DNA of 64,000 nucleotides from Sceloporus undulatus (GCF_019175285.1 NC_056529.1:1722231-1786230), one strand, 5' to 3'; shown: positions 1-12,477, counted from the stretch's first letter. The notes: generated from the letters alone by a model not told the origin. Numbers and translations are program-made.

Positions 1-604
1 TCCCATGGGGCCAAGGTCCAGCCGGGATTCGAACCCCGGACCCTTGAACTCCCCTGAAGACCTGGGGGGGGAGAGGGAGGGCTCTGGAGCCAGGCAGCAA
101 GGCAAGGCCACTTGAGACCCCCCAGTTATTTCTGGACCCCAACTCCCATCATCTCCCCCAAAGGCCAGGGCAGGGCAGGAGGACTTCGCCAAGAGGGCCC
201 TAGTACCTTGGACAGATCCGGAGAGGATGACCATCAGGGACCATTGGAAGAGAGGAGCAAGGAAAGGAAAGGGGGAAGGAGGGAAGGAGGAAGAGAGGAG
301 GAAGGGCCCAAGAAGGAGGGATGCGGTCAAGGAAGGGCCAGAGGCTGATGGCCATTGCCTTTGCAAGACCACAACCGCAACGGCACAACCAGAGATTGCC
401 TCAATAGGGAGCATCTCTCTCTCACACTTTATTGGTGAGCTATTGGCTGCTTCTTGCTTGCTCTCCACAGAGCAGTCTGCAAGAAAATGCATACAACGTT
501 ATTTTAAAAAATTAACAATGATTTTTAAATCCATATGTAATAAATAAACTAATCTAAGCCCTTCAGGCAAGAATAAACCGGCCGGGAAATGTCAAACCAA
601 CACC
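1..604. other. Intergenic, no gene seen
   Basis: Purine-rich tract (about 230-330) and otherwise undistinguished sequence. A TTCGAATC-like string near 28-38 resembles a tRNA T-arm, but no cloverleaf follows. Short ORFs here are low-complexity. Confidence 0.6.
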
Positions 605-744
605 CACCAAACAGGGATACCTTTATTGGCCAACCAAAACGCACAATATACTGGCTGCAAGCTTGGCTTCAAGTATATTGTGCCTTTTTCACAACAAGTA
701 CGTTGTGCGTTTTGGTTGGCCAATAATAGTATCGCTGCTTGGTG
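605..744. mobile_element. Palindromic repeat with TTGGCCAACCAAAA arms (Penelope-like tail or MITE)
   Basis: Two arms of about 45 bases face each other (605-651 and 699-744), sharing ATTGGCCAACCAAAACGCAC. A further inner inverted pair (GCACAATATACT and AGTATATTGTGC) lies between them. This GGCCAACCAAAA...CACAATATACT string is a common interspersed motif in reptile DNA. I suspect a Penelope-like 3' tail in inverted copies, but a MITE is equally possible. Confidence 0.5.
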
Positions 745-1444
745 GGTTTTTGTTTGAATTTATTCAGTGACCAACACAGCTTGGCCTGAATGTTTTCTGG
801 GTGAGAGATGTGTGTGTTTGCAGCCTCCTCCGTCTGAGCAATTGGCTCCGGTTTCACAGCTTTTGATGCATTTAGTATCTTTCATACACCTTGGAGTAAG
901 ACAGTAAACCCTGAGGAAGGTCAGTGTAAATGGACACCCAGCTACACAGCCGTGCGTGAGTTGGATGTCTTAAGACCATTTAGGAAGCATACACTGAAAA
1001 TATAAAACGGGGGTTGACACCTTGAAGGGTGAGGGCCAGTTGCCAAAGCGTCTTGTCCTTTTCTGCATCAAATATGAAAGGAGAAAACTGCCCCAATCGG
1101 AAGCCATTCTGCCTATGGAGGACGGGCCTTTGGCGTCTTCTGGGCTGGAGCTTTCTCTCTCTTTCAGCCAGATTTAGTTAGGCTTTCCTTTTAATTTCTG
1201 CTTCTCAGAGGGAGATGGACATCACTCAGTTTTATTGTGCGGCCACAGACCCACTAAAAGGAGAGGCAAGAAGCTAAGAAGTCAGTGCTTCCAATTGCTG
1301 TTGTCTCAGTTGTAAGAGTGGCTTACAATGGCATGAGCAGCCAGAGAGAGAGAGATGCTCCAGAGGCTTTGCTGGCCAGCCTTGCGCCAAAACCCTGAGA
1401 ACATTATTGGGGACAGAAGACAGACTCCAGCTCTCAGATCAATT

Positions 1445-1450
1445 TTTATT
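1445..1450 (-). terminator. Poly(A) signal of SDR copy A
   Basis: AATAAA on the minus strand, about 95 bases past the stop codon of copy A. It is the only canonical signal seen close downstream. Confidence 0.6.
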
Positions 1451-1543
1451 CATGTGGAATAGAAATGCAAAGACTGGCCAAGTGTCAGGGTGCTCTGGGC
1501 TTGGAGCTGCATCTCTTGGTCCTCCTTAATGTCCTCGTTCTTC

Positions 1544-4500
1544 TCACCACGGAAGAGTTTTTCCTTCCCAGGTCACCAGGATCCCATGTTGTTTTTCAGA
1601 GAGGTTGCAAAGCACGTCCATGATGCCTTTCACGCTCTCCTCCACTGTCAGGTCAGCCTGAAACATCCAGGTTCATGTTAGAAAAGGAGGCTGTGTTCTC
1701 TATGCAGTGGCTGCCAGCCTGGCACAAGGTTTGTGGGCACACAAGGGTCACCTAGACAGCACTGGAGCCCAGCCGGTCTCGGACCGTGGGATTTTCACAG
1801 CAAGGAGAAGCAAAAGGTTAATGTGTGCACAATTGGAATATCTACTTAATATGTAGAAGGCAATATGTGTGTTGCTGTCTTAATGCTTGTGGCAAGAACA
1901 GTTCTGCCTTTCCTCTCCAATGCAAAGGAGAGAGATCTAGTTTCCAGAGCTGTGAGTGAACAGCACGTGTCCCACAAAACTGGGAAGGGAAGCGTTCACC
2001 TTCACCACATCCTCCCTCCCAGTGCTTTTTTGTGTATGTGGTGAAACCCATGGCCTTGCATTCCTGAGATGTTGTAGAGAATGCTGACCCACCTTCTCCG
2101 TCCCCAGGTCCGTCTTCACCCATCCGGGGTGAATTGCCACGCACAGGATCCCTTCCTCCTTGAAGCCCATGGACTGCAGCTTGGTCAGCATGTTCAGGGC
2201 AGCCTGAAGAGGGAACAAATGTCAGCACAAAAGAGGACAGCAGCTCAACAACCACACATTAGGAAGGGGCTGGCCATGCACCGCATGTGAGCCACAGTCT
2301 GGATATGAACCAGGATCATAAGGCTGCCCAGTGTCCCCCGCAGCCCTGAAGCTCCTCTCCGAAGCTGGCCTGGCTATTGAGGAGCTGAATCTGAGGACAA
2401 AGGGCCAAAACACAGGCCCTTAAGACCTCTTGGGACCCAGAAAGGGCATTTGACTCTGACCTTGCTGCAGCGATAGGAGACCACTGGAAACAAGGCGTAA
2501 TGTTCGGGGGCCTTCTCAATGGATCCCAAGATGGTGGACATGTTGATGATGGTGGCCTTTCCGCAGCCCATCCCTTTGTGTACGGAGGCATGGGCAGCCT
2601 TCCTCAGCAAGGGCAGGAATTCCTGGGAAAGGGGGGGGGGGGAGCACAGGGTTAGGAAACTGGATGATGCTCCTTCAATAGATCATATCAGCTGTTTGCA
2701 GAAGTGGCAGAGAGTCTGGGCAGGGATTTTGGTCCTTCTTCTGTCCTTTTAAAATCTGAAGCTCTTGACTGGAGCTTGGGAACATACGACTTCTGTACTA
2801 GAGCCTCACAAGGTCCCCCTGCCAGCATGGCCATGGGGCCCTACTTTCCCTCTCAAAGGGGTAATGCCCACAGCACTGGACCTCAGTACCCAGGGTGCCT
2901 CCATTTGCATGAGGAAATGGGCCTGGTCCCAGGGCCATCCCCTCTGAAGCTCTGGGATCCCAGGGGCAGTTGTCCTGAAGTGGCCATTCCCAAAGCACCC
3001 CAAACCTAAGATGGAAGGATGGCTGGCTTGCCTTGGTCACCAGCATTGGGCCCACAAGGTTGGTGTTGTAGACGTCCAGCATGTGTTCTGAGGTTGCCGA
3101 CTCCAAGGTGCAGGCTGGCATAATGCCAGCGTTGTTGATCAGCAGGTTCAGGCCAGCACCACCCAGTCGGGCCTCGGCTTTCTTGGCGGCTGCCTGGATG
3201 CTCTTTGGGTCTGTGGTTTCTGCCAGGGAAAAACAGAAAGGGGCTCTCCATGAGCATGGACCGACCTGCCTCCTGCACTCTCAGCTTTGGTGGCTCCCCA
3301 CCTCCTGCCTGGTTTTCCTCTGCTGTCTCTTTCCCTTTGCTCTGCGGCCGGTGCCCCTAGCCCTGCCGAGCACTTGGCACTGCGCTGCCTGCAGGACCGC
3401 AGCTGGGGATGATGGGAGGTTTATCCAAAAGTGCCAGAACAGAAGGCTGCAACTGCTCATCCCTGCCAAAGAGGGGTTCAATCTTTCCCCTCCTGCAAAA
3501 TCTGTCATGATTTCATATTGCCCCATACACATGCGCTGTGCCACCAGGACTCCATCAGCCTGGCCCCCTTGCAAGCCTGCCTTACATCCTAAAGCTCTTC
3601 CCTGCTGGAGGCATGTGCATCATGTTTGTGTTCATGTGGAGGATTAGCAACTCCATCGCCCACCAACTTGTTGGGCCGAAGACAACCTTGTCGTCATTGT
3701 TTTTGGTGGTTGCTTGTGCTGGGTGCCAGGCTGAGCTTGCCAGGGCCAGGCAAAAGGGTTCCCACCGCAGGTAGCCACTGCCACGCAAAGGGCCTGGGCT
3801 GGCAGGGTTTCCTTGGAAGCCAAGGAACCGCTAATCCTCTCTTTATGCTTAGGAGTGTGCAGCCAGGGGATCTTGGGATATGTGTGTGTGTGTGTGTGGG
3901 GTCCTTTCTTGTGGCTCTTGTCCCCCTTCCTGGTGGCCCACTTGAACCCTTTATCAGCTGTTTTGCTCCCCTTCCCTCCTTTCTCCCTGAATAGTGGCAG
4001 AGGAGTGGCTCTGTTGACTCTCCTTTGGCACAGCTAAGTCTGAAAGGAAGGCTGGAGGAAAGGAGGGGCAGGGATTAGATTTGAAATGCTGTCTCACGCT
4101 GAAAGAGCTTTTCTTCATCGGAAAATAACAAAAAAGCCCTGGAGGGTTGCCTCTGCCCGCCTCTCTGGCACCCCACCCTTTGGGCCCATGGATCCGGTGG
4201 CAAAGGCACCCAGATGATGTTGCTTTGCTCAAGTCCAAGGGCCGAGGAAGGCGCTGGCCAGCCCCAGCTGTGGCCCTCCAGCCCCATGGTGCACGCTGCC
4301 CCTTTCCTAGCCAAAGTCCCCCATGAACCTCCTCTGTTCCTGGCCTTAGGGAAGCCAAGGGGGACCAGGCTCAGTCCAGATGGGAAGTGCCTTCAGCAAA
4401 CCAGAGACTTCAGCCCAGACTGCCGTTCTGGGGGCTGGCTGTTCAGTTTTCTGCATAAAATGTTGTTTTGTGTGCAAACATATTTTTCACAAAAGACGTT

Positions 4501-5409
4501 GAGGAGAACAAAATGCCACTGAAATATGGATAAGAACTCATTGAATCTCAGCCACTTTTTGGTATTATTTGTTCTTCTTCCATGTCGGCATGAAATAAAT
4601 GAAGATTTGCACTCCTACTGAAGACTGCATTTTTGTCCTCCCTAACAGCATTTGCTTCCATATTGGTTAATTGAAAATATCTGCTTTCTTGAGAAGGAAC
4701 CCAGAGGCAGCGCAAGTGCAGAAAATGAGAAGGAAAGAAGGGTGACCAGGGAGCCATAAAGTACCTACCAAGCTGCAGAATGGCCAGATTGGGGTGTTTG
4801 GATGCCAGAGCCCTCAGTTCCTGCAAGGAAAGCAAATTTACTTGGTGTTGTCTAGAATGCTTTAAAGCGTCCCAAAGGCAGCACAGACGTTATCCTGCGA
4901 ACAACCCTCATGGTGGTTATAGCAATTTTGCAAATGACCTGCCAGGCCTTTTCCTCCAGAGGGGTGTTGCATAGTCTTGGTGTGGTGCATCTTCACGTGT
5001 GGCTATTGCCACTTGCCAGAGGTGAGGAAGTGACAGGGCAGGTGGGCTCCTGTGCTGCAGAAGAGGGCTGGGCTGCATGGCCTTTGAGGGTCTCTTCTAG
5101 TTCTAGGATGCTAAGATGATCCTGGAACTTCTCGCCATTCAAGGAAGTGCCAGGGCAAGGTATTCTGGACCAGAATTTTGTAATTTGTAAGCGGAATAGA
5201 TATGGAAGGCTTTGCAAACCCCCCCCCCCCCCCAGCAAGCCAGAATGATGATGGTGCCTTTGCACTGGAGCCACTCTGCTAGGGTTGCCAAGGGCCAGGA
5301 GGAAGGAGCTTGGAGGCTCCATGGCAGTCCTTATCATCACCACGAGTCCTTCAGATTTTAGCTATCAACGAGACTGGATTGCTTCACCCCCACACAGACC
5401 CTCCCTCAC

Positions 5410-5453
<44 letters not shown>

Positions 5454-6309
5454 AATACACACAAAGAGGCTGTGTCTTACTTGCAGAATTAATGCAGTTT
5501 GACACCACTAACTGCCAGGACTCAGTGCTATGGAATCCCAGATTTGTAGTTTTGTGAAACATTCAGCCGTCTCTGTCAGTGAACTCTGATCACACAGCAA
5601 ACTACAAATCCCAAGGTTCCATACGTTGGAGCCACAGCAGTTAAAGTGGTGTCAAACTGGGGTTGTTTTTTTTTTTTAATAATTTTTATTAAGGTTCCAA
5701 CATTTAAAAACAAATAAAGAAAACTATTTACATCCAATGCTTATAATATTTAACAGATCACATCATACAAACCTTGTCATCCAGTACTTCCTAATCATCA
5801 GTCAATTTCTGCTTATTTAAACATAAAACCATCCTTGCTTAATATATTTCAAATACAACTCAAAGTTGTTATTATGTACATGTTTATCACCCTCTAATAT
5901 CCTGCCCAGCCATAATCCTTGGCTGCATTGCAGAAGGGAGCTCTGGGTTATTTTTGAAGTGCAGAACAGGCCAGAGAAAGAGACCCGCAAACACAAGATG
6001 CAAGATCCTGGAAGTGATGAAGCCCCTGAGTCAGAGGAAAGGTCTCTCTGGGAAGGGTCTCGCTGTCCTGCCTCCAAGCTGGCAAAGGAGGGCATCTGTC
6101 CTTCCAGGAAACCCCCTGCCCCACAAGGCAATGGGGAAGTGAGCATCCCAAGGACTCACCTGGGCCCTGGGCCCTTCTGGGTCACGGCAGGTGGCAAAGA
6201 CCACTTTGGGTGGGTTGGCCTTGGCCAAGAAACGCTTCACGAGCTCCAGGCCGATGCCTCGGTTGGCTCCAGTCACCAGGACGCTGCCAATAGGGCCCCC
6301 GGATGCCAT
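1544..6309 (-). CDS. C-factor/sniffer-like short-chain dehydrogenase, copy A (6 exons, 258 aa)
   Basis: Predicted NAD(P)H-dependent cytosolic carbonyl reductase of the SDR superfamily, C-factor/sniffer type. Coding exons in transcript order: 6309-6160, 4820-4769, 3219-3032, 2622-2461, 2203-2093, 1657-1544. They join into one open frame of 258 codons, normal for the family. Visible motifs are the cofactor glycine motif TGANRGIG (about residue 13), NNAG, the catalytic YRCSK (Y-x3-K) and HPGWVKTDLG; the C-terminus is ...GKTLPW. Intron 3 starts with GC (AAG|GCAAGC) instead of GT. The motif usually written N-[IV]-S-S reads NMST here, so the usual second (catalytic) Ser is Thr. Exon sizes and phases match the neighbouring copies B and C, so the three arose by duplication. 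The substrate is unknown. The family assignment is firm; the exact orthologue is not named. Confidence 0.9.
5408..5452 (+). repeat. (TTTC)n microsatellite
   Basis: About eleven TTTC units in intron 1 of SDR copy A. Confidence 0.95.
5493..5662. mobile_element. Palindromic MITE, AGTTTGACACCACT family
   Basis: The left arm begins CAGTTTGACACCACTAACTG and the right arm ends CAGTTAAAGTGGTGTCAAACTG, so the termini are inverted repeats. The inner arms also pair (GGAATCCCAGATTTGTAGTTT against AAACTACAAATCCCAAGGTTCC). It lies in intron 1 of SDR copy A. Related ends occur at 42835-43030 and 43080-43172. A hAT-type origin is my guess. Confidence 0.7.
5663..5835 (-). mobile_element. LINE-like 3' end with poly(T) on plus strand
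   Basis: A T12 run, then TAATAATTTTTATTAAGGTTCCAACA and an AT-rich tail: the reverse complement of a poly(A)-ended retroposon. The family could not be named; L1-like is likely. Confidence 0.4.
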
Positions 6310-6725
6310 CTTCTGCTCTGGAAGGGCTTCCCTGTGGTCCTCCTCCTCCTCTCAGATGCAAACTGCTGTGAGGCTCACCCTCTGAGTCACTCCTTTCTTT
6401 GCTGGGCCCAGCAGTGAGCCGCCCGCCTCCTTCCCACCCCTTTGCTCAAGGGACCAGGCTTGGCACGAGGGAAGCCACACCGCTAGGGAGGAGCCGCCTG
6501 GGCCCATGCCAGGCCTGGGGTGAGCCTCCTCAAGCAGAGCAGAGCCCACCAGGCGGAGAGCCAGGCAGAGGGGCCCTCCTGAGACCCCTGCCCCACGCCT
6601 GCCCCTGGGCAACGCTCCTTGGAGGGTCTGTCCTATGCCTTTCCGGCCAGGCTTTCTGGCAGATGGAAGGGCTCCAAGCATTGCAAGCGCCAAAAGAGTG
6701 CTACGCATTAGTACAAACAAATGCA

Positions 6726-6729
<4 letters not shown>

Positions 6730-6756
<27 letters not shown>
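6730..6756 (+). repeat. (TG)n microsatellite
   Basis: Thirteen or so TG units, upstream of SDR copy A. Confidence 0.95.
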
Positions 6757-7714
6757 GAAGGGATCTGCATAAAATTGGGTTGGCCTGCAAAATGCCACAA
6801 GAAAGAGCCTCATCCAGGCAGCCAAGGCCTAAAACATTTCCGCTCCCTTGGCTGCTGAAAGGCCCCGGTCGGATGGTGCCTCTGGTTTTAAGCCTTCCGT
6901 GTGCAAAATGGTGGGAACATCAGACATGCTCAGATGGACCGGACCAAAGGCTCTCTCAGCCGTCATTTGCAAAGGGGTCATTTTATCTCTCTTTTTGCAC
7001 AGAGGCAGCTTGAAGTGGCCAGAGCAATGTTAGAGCCCCAGTCCTGCTTCTGTGTAAAGTTATTCTACAAATCCGACTGTTCTTCATATCAGAATTGTTT
7101 ATCCTTTGGCAAAAGGCTGATTCATGAGCCTAAGTCCCTTGGGAGGAGTGCCTTCCCTTTGAGGGCTGGCATTTTTCTGGGCAGAGCGGCCCCTGAGCAT
7201 TGTGCATGGGGTCTGGGTCTGTGTGGCAAGCGTGAGACTCTCCTATGGCCCAGAGGCCACTGAGCGTGCTGAAACAGGGCCGGCCCTGGCCTCTGCAGGT
7301 GTGCCATTGTTTCCTGGATGCCTGAGCTTAATCCCTTGGCATTTGTTGATCTCCTGGGGCGGTTGATACCTCCTCAAACACAGGTGTGCTCCAGGAGAGG
7401 CTTTGTGCTCATTATCATCTCAAGGCTGAGCTGAAAGGCGTGTGTGGGAGTGATTTTGGGAACAAAAGTATCCCAGGCACACACACAGAGATGACCCCAT
7501 ACCTTCCCTACACCCTTTCGGTAGTTGAAAATATGATGGCAGACAAGGAGAATTCAACACATGGGGTGGGGGTGACACGGTGGGGGGCTCCACTTTCCTT
7601 CCTTCTTTCATTGCTTTCTTCTTTCCTTTTCCTCCTCCTGCATTTGAGGACCAAGAAGAGACAGAGGATTCTGGGGACTCAGTAAGTAAGGCTGCTTTAG
7701 GGCAGTTTAGATAG

Positions 7715-7830
7715 GCTGCCTGTTGCTGGACTGCATCTCCCATCAGCCCAGCATAGCCTGACATAGCCAAAGGTGAGGAATGGTGGGTGTTGCAGTCCAA
7801 GGGCATCTGGACGGGCAGGGGACTCCCTCC
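7715..7830. mobile_element. Palindromic MITE of the 'tgggagttgcagtcca' type
   Basis: GCTGGACTGCATCTCCCATCA on one side and GGTGGGTGTTGCAGTCCAAGG on the other form an imperfect hairpin. Related single arms appear near 37490-37515, 41015-41045, 58340-58400 and 58925-59000. Family not assigned. Confidence 0.5.
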
Positions 7831-8383
7831 TGTGGGTCAAAGCCGACACCTTGGTCTCTTCCTTTGGAGATGGGCAGGAGCCTTGGCATACTGTATTTGG
7901 TGGCCCTGCTGTGGGCACCCTGCCACCCCTTTCCTGGCTTCAGGGCAGACTAACTGCTTTGTTTTTGTGCAAAGCACCTTTGCTTTCTGCTTGTTCAAAC
8001 ACTTCCAGCAGTTAGAAACACAGAGACTTTCGAGGGTGTGGTGGGAGGATTGTGGGTACGCTTTTTTTAAAACTGAATGACCAGAGTGCAAAAGGATGTG
8101 TGGATGGATGGATGGAAGGCCTGGCCAAGCCGTCACAGGCAAGCGTTGGCTGGAGCCCTCCAAGAAGTCAACCAAAGGGCTGTGCTTGTGTGTGCATAAG
8201 TGTGTGTGTGTATGTGTACACCTGGGTGCATGCATGCTCTTGGCAGCCTGGAGCGAGCTCAAATGAAACCAAACCAACGACCCATTTCAGATGTATTTTT
8301 AAAACTGCTGGGCGACAAGGCGCTTCGGGCTGCTGCCCTCCTTGCAGAGCTTTCCAGCGTCCATTGCCTGCAACTCCTTTGCT

Positions 8384-11300
8384 TCACCAAGGGACAACGT
8401 TGCCCTCCCAGTCAATGAAGGAGCCTGTGTCCTTTTCCGTCATGGAGGAAAGCACTTTCACGATCCCAGAGGAACTCTCTGCCACGGTTTGTGGGACCTG
8501 GAACATCCAGGAAAACAAAACATTTGGAAATATTTCAGGGTTGTTGTTTTTCTGGTGCAGAACCCAGCATGCTGTGGGCCCAAAGCAACATATCCCCCAA
8601 ATTCACAGGAACCTTTCACGGCAGGAGAATACCTGGGCAGGCTGCGATGTTTTTGGAGTAGACCCCTTGAATCAACTGTTAAATGGTGATTCAACACATA
8701 GGTAAATCCAGTTGGTTCATTGGATGTCCTCCAGTTACGACTAGCAATAGGGTGTAGGTTGCCATGTGTCTGTTGCTAGTAGCATGGGGGGGGGGGGAGT
8801 CACTGTGTTTCCCAAATTATTCTTACTTCCACTTCCTCTACTCTTAGTCAGTCCTAAATCGGCATGTACAAAGGGTGGGTCAGCATTCATAGAATCATAG
8901 CATTGGAAGAGGCCCCAGAGACCATCCAATGCAACCCAGCCTCAGTGCAGCATCTTCAGACAGAGCCTCCCAGAAGCAGGGAACTGTCCAGAGAAGGAGA
9001 CCCCAATACCTCTCTGGCTTCCATTGTGGCACTGCTCTCATTGCCAAGACATTCTTTCTAATGGCGCATGAGACCCTCCGGACAATTCTATATCAGCAAG
9101 TGAAACATCAGAGATGGATTCCCCAAAGGTCCCCCTGCCAGGTGTATAAAAAACCCTGTGTTTTCAGAGAATAAAGCACCCCCCCCCCCGGGAGCCTGTG
9201 GGTTGGGGACATATTACTGGCATATATTAAGAGAACGTCACGTTTCAGCGTCTGGAAGACTGTCCCAGTAGAATGACAGCTGCATCTCCCTTCTGATCCC
9301 AGTTCTCCTCCTCCTCCATCCTTGGGCCCATTCCCAAAGGAGTCGGGAGACCCATCCCTGTGCCCAGGATCCATTTGGGGAGATTGCCCCTACCCCCTTT
9401 TTCTCTGGGACCCCTCTGTCTGGGTGCAGCTCTGTCTGTCTTTGGTCGCTTACCAGCATTGTCCCCATGGACGTTTTCACCCAGCCAGGATGGATGGACA
9501 TGGCGAAAATCCCAAGCGGCTTGTACTCCAAGGACTGGCACCGGGTCAGCATGTTCACTGCAGTCTGGGGAAAGAGAAGCCCCAGAAGGAGCCAGAGGCA
9601 GAAAGTGTGTGTTTGTGATGCTCCAGACTGAAAGCCAACAAACAAAAAGCCCAGGAGGCCCACTGCCTGTCTTGGAGGCACGTGCGAGGGGAGCGTGGCC
9701 CACCGCTCTTACCTTGCTGCAGCGGTAGGAGATGACTTGAGAGAGATGCCAACCAGACATTTTTTCCAGGGAAGCAAAGTCACTGGAGATGTTGATGATG
9801 GCGGCCTTGCTGCAGCTCAGCCCTTCCCTTTGGGGGCTTTTCAGGGCCGCTTTCTTCAGCAAATGGAGGAAGGCCTTTTGGAAGCAAAGAGGGCACCCAT
9901 GAAAGAAAGGCCTGGTCCTGGCAGCGATGCCCAAAAGGGGTGGGGGGGACCCCAGCCTTGCCCCCTTGACCCTGCCTCCGGCAGGCAATGGCATGCCCTT
10001 CCCTGAGAGGATGCCCCTCACTGCCCCCAGTTTGGCAGCCCCAGTTAATCTTCACACTTTCTCAGTGGCTTTTGGAGTGTCCCAGGGTCCCTCTTCCCCT
10101 CCCACTTTCCCCCCTTCCGCTCGGCTTGCTACCTTTGCTGCAAACTGTTAAGCAATGCTCAAAGTGCAAAAGTAGTTTGCTGTGAGTTCAGCAGGAGGAA
10201 GGAGCAGAGGGACAGAGCCTTGCCCTTCCCAGGAGGCTCAGGCCAAAGCAAACTGCTGCAGCCTTCCTGGCTTTGGGCTGCTCTGCCTCACAAGCACCTC
10301 TTGCCGCCTTGAACATGCTCTGATGCCATCCGGCCACAGGGCCCTGGCTTCCACCTGGAAAATCTATCAAAGTTTAGGCACTTTATCATCCATACCCTGC
10401 AAGATGTCACAGCTGAAAACCAGGATTAGGGCTAGGAAAAGGCAGTCCGTCTCCTTTTTAGCCTCAGCCACAGTCCCAGCTGTGTCTCCTCCCCACAGCT
10501 GCCCCATGGCCGCCATGTTCTCCCCCAGAAAGACCCCCTTTGTAACAGGGACACGCCTCCCAAAACAGACGCTCCCTTCCTGACACTGCTGAAGGTCAGA
10601 TGAAAGCCCTTCCCAGCGGGTTCTCACCTGGGCGACTTGCAAGGTCCCAATGGTGTTTGTGAGGTAGACATCGGTCATGTTCTTGATGGTTTCATTTGCC
10701 AAAGTGGTGAATTTGATCAAAATGGCAGCATTGTTTATGAGCAGTGTCAGCCCATTTTCTTCCACATGTTCCTTGACCTTCTGGACAGCGGCCTCTATGC
10801 TCTTCAGGTCCCTGATATCTGCTTGGAGAGACAGAAAAGCCATTGATGTCTCCGGTCCCATTGTGCACATGAGCAGGGCCACGTCTGGGGGAGGCAGCGT
10901 TTCCCTCGGCCCTTGCACTCTGACACTCGGCCAATTTTGGCCACTTAGGCCACCATCTGAGGGCACCGAACCCACAGCCAATGGGTCAATGTTGCTCCCT
11001 GGGGGGTCTGCCCCATGGCATCAGGGCAGCATGGTTAGCCCTGCCATGACGCCAACAAAAACTGCAGAGAGCAGGTGGAGAATTTTCAGGGAGGAACCCA
11101 TTAAAACATGACACTGCCTAACTCCAGAGTGAAAACAAGCACATACCAAGTTGGAGCACCACCAGGTTTGGATGCTGTGAAGCCATCCTCTGCAGCATCT
11201 GGAAAGAAGGAAAACCAGAAAAGCATGCTTCAGGATGATGACTCTTTCTTTCTTTGCCAACCCAAACTAGGGAGACATCCCAGAAAAGGAAGAGGACAAT

Positions 11301-12477
11301 GCGGTGGTCATCAGCCTCCTTCTGCCGGCCGGACCAGGAGCCAAAGGAGGCCCTGAGCGCTGTACCCACCCACCACCATGACGCAAAGGTATCTCTCTCT
11401 CACACACACATTCATGTGAAGACCCCATGCCTCCAGCCTCTGTCTCCTTCTGGGGGGGGGTCTGCTCTTCTCTCGTCTCATGGCCACCCCCTGCCTCAAC
11501 CCCCATTACTCCCACTGCTTGCAGCCTGTCCGTTTTTGGGGTTCTGTGATGGCCACCCCAAAGGGAACCTGGAAAGTCTGCCCAGCGGTCGAGTGTCACT
11601 GTTGGCCAGACACACGGGTGACAGACAGCCACCCAGACACCTGAGCCGTGACCTGGCCATCCTGGGTGCTTCACGCCATCCTTCCTCCTTCATGAAAGGA
11701 TGGGAAAGAGCACCAGACCAACCCCTGATGAGGACATCTTAGGAGGCATTGGGGGAAAGGGCAGCTGGAATAGTCCTGGACTTCTTGGTGCAAACTGGAG
11801 TCCGATTCATGCGGCCTTTGCAGGCGCCTTTGGGGGCCATCATGGCCACCACCAACTTCTCAGCGAGGGAGCTGTCGAAGCTCTGCCCAAATGGAGACAT
11901 TTTAAACGGTTCTAATTCTACCGACAGTTTAATGTCATCTTAAACTTTATCTTTATATGCGTCTATTTACATGTGTTTCTTTTTATCTCACACAGTCTAA
12001 TGTAATTTCAAACATAATTTTTAAAACGTGTTTCTTTTTGTTTTGCAAGAGGCGGAGAGGTAGCTGCATTTGCACTGTGCCTGAGTCCAGAAGTTGCATG
12101 GGCTGATAAAAGAGACCTCTCAAAAGTTACTTTTAAAAGTAACTAGAAAACATTCCTCATTACATTGACAAAGCCATGCTGGTTCTGTTCATTTGTGCTG
12201 CTTTTCAAATGTAACTTAATTATCCACTTGGCATGCAATTTTTTTAAAAGCCATAAATGCAAAGGGTAACTTGTTCCAGGTTGCTGTAGGGTTTCTGTCT
12301 AGGCCCCATCCATCCCAGGACCGTCCTTACCTTGCCTTCAGGGCTGTCCAGGTCGCGGCTGGTGGCGAAGACCCACTCGGGGGGATCGGGCATCTCCAGG
12401 AAGCGCTCCACCATCCCCAGGCCGAGACCCCGGTCGGAGCCCGTCACGAAGACACTCCGAGGACGAAACCCCTCCAT
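8384..12477 (-). CDS. C-factor/sniffer-like short-chain dehydrogenase, copy B (6 exons, 258 aa)
   Basis: Second tandem SDR, same strand as copy A and about 2.1 kb upstream of it. Exons in transcript order: 12477-12331, 11198-11147, 10818-10628, 9874-9713, 9564-9454, 8497-8384. All introns are GT-AG and the joined frame is open for 258 codons. Motifs are TGSDRGLG (cofactor), NNAA in place of the usual NNAG, NISS with both serines, YRCSK (catalytic Tyr and Lys) and HPGWVKTSMG, where copy A has TDLG. The C-terminus is ...NVVPW. The start ATG sits in a good Kozak context (GCAGCCATGG). Intron 5 holds a CR1 tail. Likely an NAD(P)-dependent carbonyl reductase with unknown substrate. Exon 3 is one codon longer than in A. 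Confidence 0.9.
8886..9060 (-). mobile_element. CR1 LINE 3' tail
   Basis: Begins CATAGAATCATAGCATTGGAAGAG and continues with the CCATCCAATGCAACCC region. That is the reverse complement of the CR1 3' end, which finishes in repeated ATTCTATG. It lies in intron 5 of SDR copy B and looks old. Confidence 0.8.

Larger units (their letters stand above)
6310..8383. other. Intergenic between SDR copies A and B
   Basis: Contains the presumed promoter of copy A, a (TG)n tract at 6730-6756, a palindromic MITE (7715-7830) and a TGGA/TG-rich patch near 8100-8215. No coding exon seen. The final exon of copy B ends at 8384. Confidence 0.6.

Noticed and set aside
20-60. Possible tRNA gene at the left edge (GGGGTTCGAATCCC-like string on the minus strand)
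   Set aside because: Only a T-arm-like piece with a mismatch; no anticodon or D arm on the adjoining side. More likely chance or a SINE remnant.
11749-11943. Frame resembling a short hydrophobic protein in SDR copy B intron 1
   Set aside because: No family match on either strand and no exon structure; the intron is fully explained by the flanking SDR exons.
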